Below are positions 1 to 12,078 of a stretch of DNA of 64,000 nucleotides, in pieces (position 1 is the stretch's first letter; each line of letters begins with the position of its first letter). The stretch comes from Cryptomeria japonica (Eukaryota; Streptophyta; Pinopsida; Cupressales; Cupressaceae), in NCBI RefSeq assembly GCF_030272615.1, contig NC_081414.1, positions 810,005,069-810,069,068 on the forward strand, read 5' to 3'. The notes under the pieces were generated by a model. The model saw only the letters and a list, made by a program, of their open reading frames with translations, had not been told where the DNA came from and did no database searches. The position numbers and the translations under genes are program-made.

Positions 1-1010
1 TTCTCTTTCTCTCAATCTTCTTTCCTATTGCCACCACCTCCATAACTTCTTAATACATCAATTTTTTGTTGATGCTTACTATGTTCCACACACCATTCTC
101 TAAGCATTTAATCTATTAACAATTTCCTTCAGATCCCACATGGTTATGGGAGATCTCCAAGCTATCAACCCTAGCAGTCATATCCTCTAGATCTACAACC
201 AACACATGTCAATCATTGGACTCAATACTACCAACAAAATTTTTGTTCTTGAGCTTCACCATCCCCACAATTTCTAAGACTATTTAACCCCTCAATTGCA
301 TCGTTTAATTTTGTTAAAGTTGTGGGAATTAGAGAGAGTATTTAAGAACTAGGTTGAGAGGCTCATCTTGAGTCCCCTCATTGCTCTATATTCCTTAATT
401 ATTAAAAGTACAATCTTCTTATTGTTTATCCATTTTTTCTTTAAGAGCATTTTTGTCTAAGGCTTCAACAATCTTAGCAGCAACCAAAATATTAGCCAAC
501 CTAGCTTACCTTCATTCACTAGAGGAGGTGGTTCTATGCTCTTTAGCTACCTCACTATCAAATATGTCAATAGAAAGTGAGGGGGAAGTAGCAGGGTTAT
601 CTTTCAAATACCTAATCACATCTTTTCCTTTTCCACTAGTAAACTTGGGGCCTAAGTTAGTAGAGGCATTGGCATGGTTTTTTATAATTATCTAGGGTCT
701 ATTTAGGGCCAATGCCAACCAAAATTAAGGGTGTACCTCACCCTAGGGTAAATTTTGCCTCTTTGGAGAATAGAGGAGAACAATGTCCAAAGAAATGGCA
801 TGGGAGGAAGATGGGGCTTCATTTTTAAAGGCTATTTTCCTCTTGGATTTTCTAGGAGGATGAGGAGGGCTTCGGTCATGGGCCAAACAATTTTTTTTAG
901 GTTAGAGTGGAGCTGAGTGAAGGGGTGTTCTCCAAGCTGTAATTATAAATGGAATAAATTAAGCCCTCGTTTAGAGGTGGGTAAATGGTGTAGGAGCACC
1001 CAATTGGTTG
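1..1010 (-). pseudogene. Retroelement-associated ORF fragment, copy b
   Basis: Read on the minus strand, this block is a broken copy of the unnamed ORF that is fuller at 54265-55804. It shares the stretch containing SPSLSIDI and EVAKE (about 540-620). Position 1 corresponds to about 54378, so the ORF C-terminus is cut by the window edge. Stops and frameshifts interrupt it, and the plus-strand frame at 453-695 is only its shadow. The block lies directly upstream of an MLO tail, in the same order as 51593-52863, so it belongs to the tandem duplication. Its function is unknown. Confidence 0.5.
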
Positions 1011-1539
1011 TATGCCTCAATGAGGCCAAGTTGAGTCTTTCATATTTTGGATAGGTAGTAATATCATGAATAAGGTGTAATAAACCATTTCTAATGGATT
1101 TGAGTTAAGTTTGTGTGTTTGAAAGTCATTCGGTGTCATTAGTCCAAAAATTGTCAACAAAATCCTATTTATGTTGTCATTAGTCCAAAAATGGAATTAT
1201 TGGTGATGTAAGTAGGATGGTATTCATTTTTTAATCATTTTCAAGTTATTTTAGACATCTATGCAATGTTTGGAGGCTTTATGTATCAAAATACAGAAGT
1301 TGTCAAAATGTCAATAACACACAAATAAAGTTGTATTAGTGCCTCAAATGGTTATGAGGAGTTTGAAATTTGGTTTTGTATGGTTATGGTGGTTGTCCAA
1401 GTCTATAAGAACTTGTACAACCTCGGTGGAAGGGTTGATGGTCATTGTATTGTTGAAAAAATCAACAAAAATTGGAGATTTCTGCACTTTTCCTGAGTTT
1501 TACCACGTGACAGTCTGAAAATGCTCATTGTTCATCATT
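1011..1539. repeat. Duplicated non-coding spacer (matches 52150-52706)
   Basis: This stretch aligns collinearly with 52150-52706 at high identity, with small indels near 1180. It links the retro-ORF fragment to the MLO tail in both tandem copies. No ORF of substance is visible. Confidence 0.65.
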
Positions 1540-1705
1540 GAAACTTCAATGCTAATGAGAATTCAAAGGAAAAAATAGTGGAAGAGACACAAGATGTTCA
1601 AACACTTGGATTTGAGTTGAGCTTTGATCATTTTCGAAATGAAAATTTAAAAAACATTATCTCTACTTCTCACAGGGAGAACGATTCAAGCAAGGAGGAT
1701 CGTTA
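1540..1705 (+). pseudogene. MLO last-exon tail fragment
   Basis: This is the last ~55 codons of MLO exon 15 (compare 50383-50538), starting near the ANENS region and ending in TAG at the matching place. It reads GFELSFDHF as the intact gene does. It has no upstream exons and is joined abruptly to unrelated spacer sequence, so it is a 3' fragment carried by tandem duplication and not a gene. Confidence 0.75.
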
Positions 1706-3061
1706 GCAGAAGTGGCTGACAAAAACACTGATATTCAACAAAGTAGAAAACAATCTGTGAAGATAATTTTTGGTCATAGAAATTTATGAGGGTTTTTAAA
1801 ATAGTCAAATGCACAGTGATATCATCTTTTTGAATATTATTGGTGTATTATATGTAACTTATGTGTTTGACATGTCAAAGTTTTGGTAAGCATTTGTTTC
1901 AAGAATTATATTATCACATTCAATTTTGGAGTATATACATTTATATTCTAACCGAAAAATTATGTAGCTACATCATTTAGTTTTATTCAATAATATATTT
2001 TTATTTGAATAAAAGATTTAAATTTTTGTTTAAAAAACCTTTTACATGATAGCCATCGGGGCAAAAATTTCAATCTCATAAGGATTAAGATTAAACAAAA
2101 AGCTAAAAACTAAGAAATTAGATAAATAGATGTGTTAAAAAAAGACAAACAAAAGACTTGTAGACAACAAGCTATTGTTGAGGGAATTTTAGGCCCTTAA
2201 TGATCTCCCATTCTTTTTGTAAGAACTCAAGATTGCCTTCAAAAGACACCTCCCTATGAAAATGGAAGAACAAACAATGTCATTAGATTGATGAGGAGAG
2301 CAGGGATTATTTGTTGAGTGTTTAGATCTTTTGTGCACTTTTTGGTGGTGGATACCTTGGACCAAGAGCATTCCATCCCTTCTTGACCACTACTCCATTC
2401 TTCTTACGAGTTCTAACTGGAAGACCTAAATGGTAGTAGTCATGTTGTTGACAAAATCCATGCAATAATCAATAATTTCCTAGATACTATTCATAAGGGT
2501 CCCCTATTTAGAAACCTTCTTTTCAAGTAGATGTTCCCATGTACTAATTATAATTGTTGTAACAAATGTATTTTGGATGCATTTTTCATTTAATTTTGTA
2601 GATATTTAAAGTATATCTTAATAATTGTACATGAAAATGATACAATCTTATATAAAGTCAAACTCCTTTACTTTGTCTATTTAATTTTTATTGACAAATA
2701 ATTATATGCTAATTGGTACATCTTACTTCATTACGTCCACATTCTTATTTATCTAGCTTATGATAGTAATAAGTACATGGTAGTAACGTTGGATAATTTT
2801 TGTAATTCTTATTGGGTTTATTAATTTGGTAGTTGCATTTCTTGACTTTCTTGTGTATCTTAAGCATTGCAGTTGGATTATGAGTGAATATTATTTTTTA
2901 TTATATTAAGTGGGAAAGCGAGTCAACCTGTTATACATCCATATCAAAAACCATCATTCAAAAAATAAAATGAAGGCTTCAGGATCATTCAAAAGATAAA
3001 ACGAAGGCTTCAGGATTATATTAATAGTAGAAAACAACACAAAGAAACAAAAAATGGTGTA
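1706..3061. repeat. Duplicated MLO 3' flank
   Basis: The sequence downstream of the MLO stop is copied here and at 50539-51592, 52864-54264 and, more diverged, 5647-6300. It is AT-rich. The minus-strand frame at 2189-2371 recurs at 53336-53545 but looks like part of the repeat. No gene is supported. Confidence 0.65.
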
Positions 3062-3300
3062 CTAAGAGATATAGCCCCATCCATCAAGCATCTTCTTTAG
3101 TTCCAATCCCTTGGTGGATGAGGAAAATGTCTTATTTCTTTTGGCTTGAGCATCCACCACCTTCCTAAGAGCCTTTTTCTTTCTCTTTCTCTCAATATTA
3201 TTGCCTATTTCTACCACCTCCATAGTTTCTTTCTACATCAATTTTTCGTTAATTCTTACTAGGTTCTACACACCATTCTCTAGGCATTAAATCTATTAAC
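3062..3300 (-). pseudogene. Retro-ORF C-terminal fragment, copy c
   Basis: On the minus strand this carries the C-terminus of the same unnamed ORF as 54265-55804, ending in a WGYIS-stop at 3062-3064. The preceding part is basic and lysine-rich, probably coiled coil. It is cut at about 3300 by a junction into MLO exon 7 sequence, which marks a duplication breakpoint. Confidence 0.5.
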
Positions 3301-5646
3301 CATACAATTCATTAGATTTGTGCCCAAAGTGAAATACTCAACCTTACACCATATATTCATAAAAGTAAACTTTGTTACCATACTTATAAAATTTTAGATT
3401 GTATAGTTAATAAGAGACTTGTAGCTATGCATACATTTATTTTTGCAGGCTCACTTTGCTCCGCATAGTAGATTTGATATACAAAAATATATATAAGGAG
3501 ATCATTAGATGATGAATTTAATACTATTGTATCTACCAGGCATGCTTCGTAAATTCAATTTAAAAATTGTTACAATACATTTTTTATTATTCATTTCTCT
3601 AAATTAAATTGATTGCTCAAACAAATTATGTCATTGTGCGCAGTCCACCTCTATAGTTTTTTGCCATCTTATTTCTTCTTCTCAACAGAAGAGGTAAATC
3701 CAATTGACATTCTATTTTTATTTATATTACTTCTAATTGTTTAGGAGGTTGATAAGCATGAAAACTAATTTGCAGGGTGGTTCACATTAAATTAATTGTA
3801 AGTGAAACCAACACTTTGATTCTCCTCTTTTTTAACAATATGCTATGTGAAAGTATCAATTCTCCTCTTTTTTAACAATATGCAATGTGAAAGTATCAAA
3901 TTTTTAATTTGAACAGTAATTTAGATCTTTTTTACAATATGGAATGTGAAAGTATCAGATTTTTAATTTAAACAATAATTCAGATCTTTTTCACAATATG
4001 CAATGTAAAACTATCAAATTTTTAATTTGAACAATAATTTAGAAAGGCTAAAATATTTTTGATTCACAGTTTCTTTTGATAGTGGGGACAAAGCTTCAAT
4101 TTATAATAACAAAAATGGCATTAGATATCCAAGATAGAAATCCTGTTGTGCAAGGAGCTCCACTGATGAAGCCCAATGATCGACTATTTTGGTTTGGTCG
4201 ACCGAAGTTGATTCATGGGCATGGGTAAGGAAGAAAAATCATCATCCAAATGTCCTCATATATCTACTTTTAGTTCATTTCAAATCTTGGCTTGATAGAA
4301 TTTTCCCTCGCTTAACAAACGTACATTCATATGCGATGATTGATGCAGTATGAATATGGTCTGCAATCATTTAAAAGGTAATATTTCTCTTAGGAAATGG
4401 TTTCCCAGAATCATAAGATCAAAAGCATGAAACCATATTGATTGTGAAAACTTGATATCATTATAAAAAAATTTAACATCAATATTTAGAATTCTATAGA
4501 GACCCATTATCATCATGAATGATAAAACACATATCTATATTTAGTATCATGATGAATGACAAAGCACATATAATTTAAAGAAAATTCTACAGTGTTTAGA
4601 GAAACTTTGTTGTCAATATTATACACATTTCTTGATCCATAATATTGCTAACTCAAAATGCATTTGTTTTCCATTAGGGTTGCAGTTCAAATACTTTGTA
4701 GCTATGTAACTCTCCGTCTATACGCTCTTGTGACACAGGTATGCATTAAGGTAGAAACAAACACATTTGATCTATACACATTTTAATATCGCTTGAAAAT
4801 GAAATATGGGTTTTGTGATTGCAGCTAGGAACAAATATGAAAACAACCATAATTGAAGAAAGGGTAGCTACAGCTTTAAAGAACATTACACAAAAGAGGC
4901 ATGATGATCTGTCAAGCGGACAAACTACTCCATATGAAGGATCTTCTCCAGTTCATTTTCTTCGCAAGTATCTAAGTTCAGGAGACTTAGAAAGTGCCCA
5001 AAATTTAGAGTTGGTTGAATATGATATTGAAGAAGATGCACCCTCCCCTTCTCACCATTCTCACCACAATGATAATGAGAATTCAAATACTTTGTAGCTA
5101 TGTAACTCTCCCTCTCTACGCTCTTGTGACACAGGTATGCATTAAGATAGAAACAAACACATTTGATTTATGCTCTTTTCAATACCGCTGTGAGATGAAA
5201 TATGGGTTTTGTGTTTGCAGCTAGGAACAAACATGAAAACAACCATATTTGATGAAAGAATAGCTACAGCTTTGAAGAAGTGGCACCAGAGAGCAAAGAA
5301 GAACATTAGACAAAAAAGACATGATGATCTGTCAAGTGGACAAACTACTCCATATGAAGGATCTTCTCCAATTCATCTTCTTCGCAAGTATCTAAGTTCA
5401 GGAGACTTAGAAAGTGCCCAAAATTTAAGGCAGGTTGAATATGATATTGAAGAAGATGCACCCTCCCCTTCTCACCATTCTCACCACAACGCTAATGAGA
5501 ATTCAAATGAAGAAATAGAGGAAGAGAAACAAGATGTTCAAACACTTGGGTTTGAGTTCAGCTTTGATCATTTTCAAAATGAAAATATAAAAAACATTAT
5601 CTATGCTTCTCACAAGGAGAGTGAATCAGGCAAAGAGGGCCGTTAG
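3301..5646 (+). pseudogene. MLO pseudogene with duplicated exons 14-15
   Basis: This is a partial MLO copy matching exons 7-15 of the intact gene at 46562-50538. Recognisable pieces are exon 7 (~3301-3372), exon 8 (3449-3539), exon 9 (3644-3693), exon 10 (3775-3797), exon 11 (~4070-4215), exon 13 start (~4351), exon 14 (4678-4738) and exon 15 (4825-~5086), followed by a second exon 14 (to 5134) and exon 15 (5221-5646). Defects include TAT-ATA-TAA in exon 8, a GC donor after exon 8, TGG to TAG at 3654-3656, a shortened exon 10, and a deletion fusing exon 11 to the end of exon 12. The first exon 15 has lost 21 bp covering the calmodulin-binding tryptophan; the second is open to its stop. Exons 1-6 are absent. 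A transcript could still arise, but no MLO protein could. Confidence 0.88.
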
Positions 5647-6439
5647 CAGAGTTGGCCAACAAAAGCACTAATATCATCTTTTTGAATATTATCGGTGTAC
5701 TTTATGTAACTGGCATGTTTGACATGCCAATTTTTTTTAAAGAAATGCATTATTACATTCAATATTGGAGTATATACAATTATATTCTAACTAGGAAATA
5801 ATAATAATTTTTTTTTGTAAGATATACCTTTTAAGTTGATATAAATATAGTTATGTTATGCAAGTATATCATTCAAATTTATTTAACAATAGTTTTTAAT
5901 TCAAATATAAAAATTTCATTTGTTTAAAAAAATAAAATTTCAACAACATAATGGAGAAACTAAAATTATAATTGTTTTGATTCGATAAGTGTCAGAAGGG
6001 CCCAAACCTGTTATATAATAGCCATCAAGGTAAAAAGTTTGGATCTGACAAGGAGTAAGCTTAAGCAAACAACCAAAATCTAAGAAACAAGATAAATAGA
6101 CAAAACTAGCAAAAGACTAGCAGATAGCTAACTATTATTTTGGGACTTCCAGCTCTTAATCGCCTCCCATTTTTGTAAGAACTTAAGATGGTATTCAAAA
6201 GGAACCTCCCTAAGAAAATAGAGGAACCAACAATGTCAATAGATTAATGGGGAGAGCGGGGATTCTCTGTTGAGCTTCTGGACCTTTTGTGCAACTATTT
6301 GAAAAATAGTATGCACCTTCAATTTCCTACTTTTTATTTTGAATTGGATTTTGATAATGTGATTTAAGCACATACTACTAAGCTATTAAAGCAGAAACAT
6401 ACATTCTCCCACTTGTACAAAACCTTACCATGACCTATC
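5647..6439. repeat. Diverged MLO 3' flank
   Basis: Up to about 6300 this is a diverged copy of the MLO downstream flank (compare 50539-51290). 6300-6439 has no recognised feature and is the left-hand flank of the gypsy element. Confidence 0.5.
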
Positions 6440-8009
6440 TGGTGCATGAGCACCTAGTTTTGAGTGCAATTTCTTCATTTTGGTGTGTTTGTTCATAGTT
6501 TAGTTTTTGATGGTGAATAAGAGTCTTCTCATAGGTCCTCATATTTTTGGGATATGCTCTGGTAGGTTGGATGTCCATAGGACCATGTATTTTCTCAATT
6601 TTGGCTTGTAAGCCCTTGTAAGCTTGAAATGGCATAATCATGCATTTTGATGTAAAATGTCTTGAAAAACCTTGTTTGGAATTGGGACATGTTAAGGTAG
6701 TGGTTTTTAGTCATCCTAGATGGTTTGGAAAAGAAAACAAAGCATGTAATGCAAAAATGCACTTTTTGGCAAAAGTTGTCAAAGTTGCTTGACAACATTT
6801 TGCAACGTTCAGCAACTGTTTGCAACTTTGAGCAAAGGATTAGTTAGGAAACTGATGGAGAGTTAGTTAGGAAAAAAATGACATATAAATTCCCCAAGAA
6901 TGAATGTAATGAGTTTGGTGAACACCTAGAGAAGATTTGAATACAATTTGAAGACCATTTTTCAAGCTTTTACCTTATGTTTTCCAAGAATTAGAGTACT
7001 AGTCCGTACTTCATGGATTGATTGCATTGATGTTATTTGATCATTATTTTGTACATGTTCTTGTAGTGCTCAGAAAACATTTTTATTAGTTTTTTTGCAG
7101 ATTTGAATTGAGTTCTTAATTTTGTTAGCTCTTGGCCCGAGTAAGGGTTTGAGAGGCCCAAACATGGTTCTAGCTTGAAGTCCTTTGATTTCTTCTCAAT
7201 CGCCCTCAGGACTCGAGCCATGGAACCTTTGTACAGTGTAAATAGTCTTATTTTTATTTGGAGGTCATTGAAAGGCCATTGAGCATAATTTCCTAGGCGA
7301 GCTCAGTCATAGCCCAGTTAGGAAATGAATGAAATTATGCAAGTGCTTGCAGCGGTGAGAAGGGTTGGAGTTGAAAAGTGTTTGGAATGAACAAGTGGGG
7401 TATGGAAAAGCATATGTGAGAGTTTGGAGGTGTGGCAGATCAAGGAAGACACCAAACCCTTGAGAAAAGACCAAAAAGAGTCTAAAACCCCTTAAAACAA
7501 GTCATTCTTGGGTTTCGTACATGTACAGTCAGACTGATATTTATCATTTCATAAATCTTTAATTACTTCCAAAAGGGTACTCAGATCACTAAAGATTTTA
7601 TGTGGATCTTTCAAAAAATTGTGAACAAATCCACAAAAACTGGTTAGGTAGGGCTAATTGGGACTCTAGGGCTACTAGGCCTAGAAAATAGGGAAAGGAA
7701 GGAGCAATGGGGAAATGGATCAAACCCAAACTAAAAAATAGTTGATTGGCCTTGGAAAATATCATGAAAACCTACTACAAACTCTAAAATAACTTGTTAG
7801 GAGTTTGATAGTGTAAGGTTGGATTCACCCTTGTGAATTTCAACCATGCCTGAGCAACCAGTGAGCACATCTTGATTGGGAGCACTCCTAGAGAGTTTGG
7901 ATTCTTAATTTGATTGATAGAATAGAGAAAAATTAAGAGAGACCACGAAGACAACACTTGAATACCCTTTGAAAAAGGATTGACTCTCTTTGCGTATACC
8001 TCCCCATCA
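6440..8009 (+). repeat. 5' LTR of gypsy element
   Basis: The start TGGTGCATGAGCACC matches the 3' LTR start at 12683. The end (CCATCA) lies just before the primer-binding site. The small frames inside (6435-7221, 7784-8026) are not supported as genes. Confidence 0.75.
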
Positions 8010-8012
8010 TAG

Positions 8013-8024
8013 TGGTATCGGAGC
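8013..8024 (+). other. Primer-binding site, initiator Met tRNA type
   Basis: TGGTATCGGAGC differs by one base from the usual plant initiator-tRNA primer site TGGTATCAGAGC and lies 3 bp after the LTR. Confidence 0.75.
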
Positions 8025-8051
8025 AACGAAGATTTGGGAAGAAGTCAATAC

Positions 8052-8950
8052 ATGACAGACACTAAATCCATAGGAGAGAATAATCTAAGGATGGTGACCA
8101 ATGTAGAGTTAGCTAAGAAGGTAGAAGATCAAGAGGAAGAAAATAGGATCCTCAGAGAAAGATTACTACAACTAGAGAGCAAACTAGATGCAGTTGAAGA
8201 CAAAACTAAGAAAGTGACAATTAAGGTCAATGAAGGGAAGGGTAAAGAATTTGTAGAAGAGGATAGAACTCCTAAACCAGACCCTATTCTACCTAAAGAA
8301 CCTTTCCTTAAAGCAATCAAAGCCTTAGGAGGAAAATCCTTGGAAGGAGTGCCACCTTTTTGTGGAAAAGTGGAGCCTTAGGTAGTCTTGGAATGGATGG
8401 AGGGATTGGAGAATCACTTTGAATGTGATGGAATCAGTGAGGCACAAAAGGTGAAGGTGGCCAAGTCTATATTGAGAAGAGAAACCTTGACTTGGTGGAA
8501 CTTTATCAAAGAAGAGAGGCAGAAAGAGGGTAAGAACCCAATAGCTACTTGGAAAGGCATGTTAGCCAAGGTGAAAGAAGCATACATCCCTGAGGATTAT
8601 GAGATCCAGTTGCACAAGAGGAGATAAAATTTGAGACAAAGAGACTTGGATGTGAGTAGCTACACTTAGGAATTTCAGAAGTTGTGTCTAAGAGCCAACG
8701 TGGTAGAGGATGAGAGCATCAAGGTAGCTAGATACTTGAATGGCTTAAGATGGAATATTCAAGAAGAATTAAGTTTGTCATGCCCTAATACTATGCATAA
8801 GTACTATCAATTGGCACTGAAAGTGGAGGAAAAGAGAAAGAAGAAACAAGAACAAAGCAATAGAGGCAGAGGTAGGGGAAGAGATGGTAGAGGTTAGAGA
8901 GGTAGTTTTGGTGGAAGAAGTGTAGACCCAAGATCCAAGTTCATTGAGTA
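8052..8950 (+). pseudogene. gypsy gag (broken)
   Basis: The reading frame probably starts at ATG 8052. A glutamate- and lysine-rich coiled-coil region (8100-8230) is followed by a retrotransposon gag core with TLTWWNF near 8488 and KEAYIPEDYE near 8576, then an arginine/glycine-rich tail (8860-8900). In-frame stops occur at 8379, 8625, 8668 and 8895. The gag protein would form the virus-like particle; this copy cannot make it whole. Confidence 0.82.
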
Positions 8951-9053
8951 AAGTGGGGATTCCAATAGCAAGAGAAGCTATAGAGGAAGGGGATCTAGAA
9001 ACTCTAGTAGAGGAAGGTCTAGTGGATCAGGAAGAGGGTCCTATTTTGCCACC

Positions 9054-9491
9054 ATGAAGTGCTACAATTACCATCAACCTGGACACCCAGCCTATAGATT
9101 CCCTGAGAAGTCTTCTTCATCCCAAGGAGGTGAGAGGAGAGTAAATTATGCTCAAGAGGATGCAACAAACATGAAAGCATCAGAAGTGAGTTTGGATCTA
9201 GAGGTTAGAGAGAACCTTATGATAAGAAGAGTCTTGATTAAAGAACCAGTTAAGGAGGAACCTAGCCAAAGGAGATCCTTGTTTAGAATAAAATGCATAA
9301 TTATGGGAAAGGTATGTAGAGTGATGGTGGATTCAAGATCCACATACAACATAGTGTCAGAGGAAGCGGTGAGTAAGCTCAATTTTCCAAGAAGACCACA
9401 AAGTGATCCTTATAGAGTCACATGGCTCAACAAGGGGCAACATGTTCTTGTGAATGAAAAAACTTTGTTGGAGTTCACTATAGGAGGCTAA
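9054..9491 (+). pseudogene. gypsy zinc knuckle and protease (broken)
   Basis: At the start, CYNYHQPGHPAYRFPEK is a decayed CCHC knuckle in which two of the three cysteines read tyrosine and phenylalanine. Further on, VDSRSTYNIVSEEAV is the aspartic protease site, with the usual DSG glycine replaced by arginine. The frame ends at 9491 and pol continues in other frames. Both lost residues are key ones, so the product would be inactive. Confidence 0.8.
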
Positions 9492-9936
9492 AAGGACAAA
9501 ATCTTGTGTGATATCTTGCCCATGAATGCTTGCCATCTACTCTTGGGTAGGCCATGGAAATTTGATAGAAAGGCAATACACCATGGAGAGAAGAATGTTT
9601 ATACCTTCCAAAAGGATGGAACCAACTACAAAATCTAGTCCATAGGAGACCAATTAGAGGGTAGATCCAAAGGTTCTAATGTGTTGCTATTTAGTGAGAA
9701 AGCGTTCATCAACACACTCAAGGAGGGAGAGGAGTGGGATTTCCCATTGTTGTAAGGCCAAAAAAAGACAACAAAGAGAAGAAAGTGTGCATTCCTAAAG
9801 AAGAGTAGCAGGTCCTAAATCAGTTCAAGGACATCATTAGTGATGGAACACTAGCTACATTTCCTCCTCAACGTTCCATAAGTCACCAAATTGATTTTAT
9901 ACTAGAGCTTCATTACCCAATAAGGCAGCTTATAAA

Positions 9937-10443
9937 ATGACACCAGACCAGAATAAGGAGATAGCCAAGCAACTACAAGAAATCCTAGACAATGGACTAA
10001 TCAGAAAGAGCATCAACCCATGTGCAGTACCCACCATTTTGGCTCCAAAGAAGGTAGGTACTTGGAGACTTTGCATTCATTCTAGAGCCATAAACTGGAT
10101 TACTATCAGGTATAGATTTCCCATCCCAAGAATTGAAAACTTGATGGATTATTTGGGAGGTGCTAAATACTTCACCAAGATAGATCTGAAGAGTAGTTAC
10201 CACCAAATCAGAATAAAGGGGGGTGATGAATGGAAGACAACCTTCAAGACCACTGAAGGACTCTATGAATGGCTTTTTATGCCATTTGAACTCACAAATT
10301 CTCCTAGCACATTCATGAGACTCATGACTAAAGTACTCAAGGATTACATTGGTGAATTTGTTGTTGTTTACTTAGATGACATCTTAATTTTTAGGAAGTT
10401 TAAAGATGAACATCTTAAGCATATAGAAATTTTTATTGAGTAA
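9937..10443 (+). pseudogene. gypsy reverse transcriptase (fragment)
   Basis: The frame covers the N-terminal two thirds of the RT domain: the LIRKSINPCAVPTILAPKK finger region, FTKIDLKSSYHQIRI with the first catalytic aspartate, and the YLDDILIF active-site motif near 10369-10392. A TAA at 10441 stops it; the remaining palm/thumb region continues in a shifted frame to about 10670. Spacing and order are those of gypsy pol. Confidence 0.88.
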
Positions 10444-10668
10444 ACTATGTGATGAGCATCTAACCATCAATTTGGAGAAATGTGTGTTTATGAAACAGGA
10501 GTTGGTGTATCTTCGGTTTGTAGTCTGAAGAGGTGATTTGAAGATGGATACCTCTATGGTGGAAGCCATAATCAGTTTCCCTACACCTAAGACAACAAGT
10601 GAAGTAAGAGGTTTTCATGGTTTGGCTCAGTTTTCTAGAAAATTCATCAGAGGGTTTAATGTCCACCA

Positions 10669-11253
10669 ATGCATGAGACAATCAAGGGAGGTATGAGAAC
10701 CAAGTTTGTATGGACAAAGGAAGCACAAAGGGGATTTGATCTCTTGAAGACAAAGGTGGCTACTCAACCGGTACTCATCCTACCAAGATTTGACAAGCTC
10801 TTCACCATTGAATGTGATACAAGCAACATAGCAGTTGGAGCAGTTTTAAGCCAAGACAATAGACTAGTTGCCTTTTCTAGTGAAAAGCTCAAAGATGCAA
10901 AGAAAAGGTATTCCTCCTATGATTTGGAATTGTATGCACTTATCCAATCTCTTAGGAAATGGAGGCATTATTTTCTTCCTAAGGAATTTTTGGTTTACAT
11001 TGATAATCAAGCTCTTAGCTTTCTTAACACTCAAGAAAAGTTAAACCATGGGCATATTAAATGGGTGGAGTATTTGCAATCATATACCTTTACCATTAAA
11101 CACAAGAAAGGACAATGTAATAAGGTAGTTGATGCATTGGGTAGGAGGTTACTAACAGTGCAAGAAGTGCAGATCAAAAGCATTAGAGTGGATATCTTGA
11201 AGAATTTGTATGAAGAAGATGAAGACTTTACTGCTTCCTACAAGGTTTGCTAA
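10669..11253 (+). pseudogene. gypsy RNase H (fragment)
   Basis: The frame begins inside the RT connection and carries the RNase H-like domain: FTIECDTSNIAVGAVLSQ, AFSSEKLKDAKKRYSSYDLE and the IDNQALSFLN region. It removes the RNA template during reverse transcription in an active element. A stop at 11251 separates it from the integrase frame. Confidence 0.87.
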
Positions 11254-11295
11254 GAGTTTGGAAACTATTTTCATAGTGAATATGCAGATTAAACC

Positions 11296-12078
11296 TTGCA
11301 AGATGGCCTTTTGTTCAAAGCAGGACAACTATGTGTGCCTAAAGGGTCTATGAGAGAAAACTTGATGCAAGAGAAGCACAATGGATGCTTGAGTGGAAAT
11401 TTTGGTTTGAATAAGACTTTGGAACTTGTCCAAAGATTCTACTATTGGCCTAAAATGCAAAGAGATATTAGGAGATATGTGGAGAAATGTGTGGTTTGTC
11501 AAAGATCTAAGGGTACATCCTCCAATGTTGGTCTTTATCAGCCTTTACCTATTCCCAACTGGCCATGGCAGTGTGTAAGTATGGACTTTGTTGTTGGTTT
11601 TCCTAAAACCAAATCAGGTTTTGATAGCATCTATGTTGTGGTAGATAGGTTTAGTAAGATGGCTCATTTTATTCCATGCAAGGTCACTCATGATGCTAGT
11701 CACATTTCTCACTTGTTTTTCAAGGAGCATATTAGAATCCATGGTTTACCTATCAACATTATGTCAGATAGGGATGCAAAGTTTATTGGTCATTTTTTGA
11801 AGACTTTATGGCAAAGATTAGGTACTAACTTGTCTTTCAATTTAGCCTATCATCCCCAAATAGATGGCCAAACTGAGGTGGTCAATAGAACACTTGGAAA
11901 TTTTCTTAGATGCCTAACAAAAGAGTATGGTCAAGCTTGGGATCAGATCATCCTCCAAGCTAAGTTTTCCTACAATGAAAGTGTGAATAGGTCCACCGGT
12001 AAAATCCCTTTTGAGATTGTGTATGGCATTCATCCTAGAGGTGTTTTAGAGCTCATAGATGTGGGAAAGATGGGGTAG
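11296..12078 (+). pseudogene. gypsy integrase (longest surviving frame)
   Basis: This 260-codon frame has the HHCC zinc-binding region (HNGCLSGNFG through CVVCQR) and a DDE catalytic core with all three acidic residues visible: MDFVVGFP (about 11582), SDRDAKF (about 11765) and GQTEVVNR (about 11870). It ends in TAG; the C-terminal part continues to 12400 with further stops. It is the best-preserved domain of this element. Confidence 0.9.

Noticed and set aside
453-695. An 80-codon frame almost identical to 51596-51838
   Set aside because: The minus strand carries the better reading (retro-ORF fragment); the similarity is due to tandem duplication.
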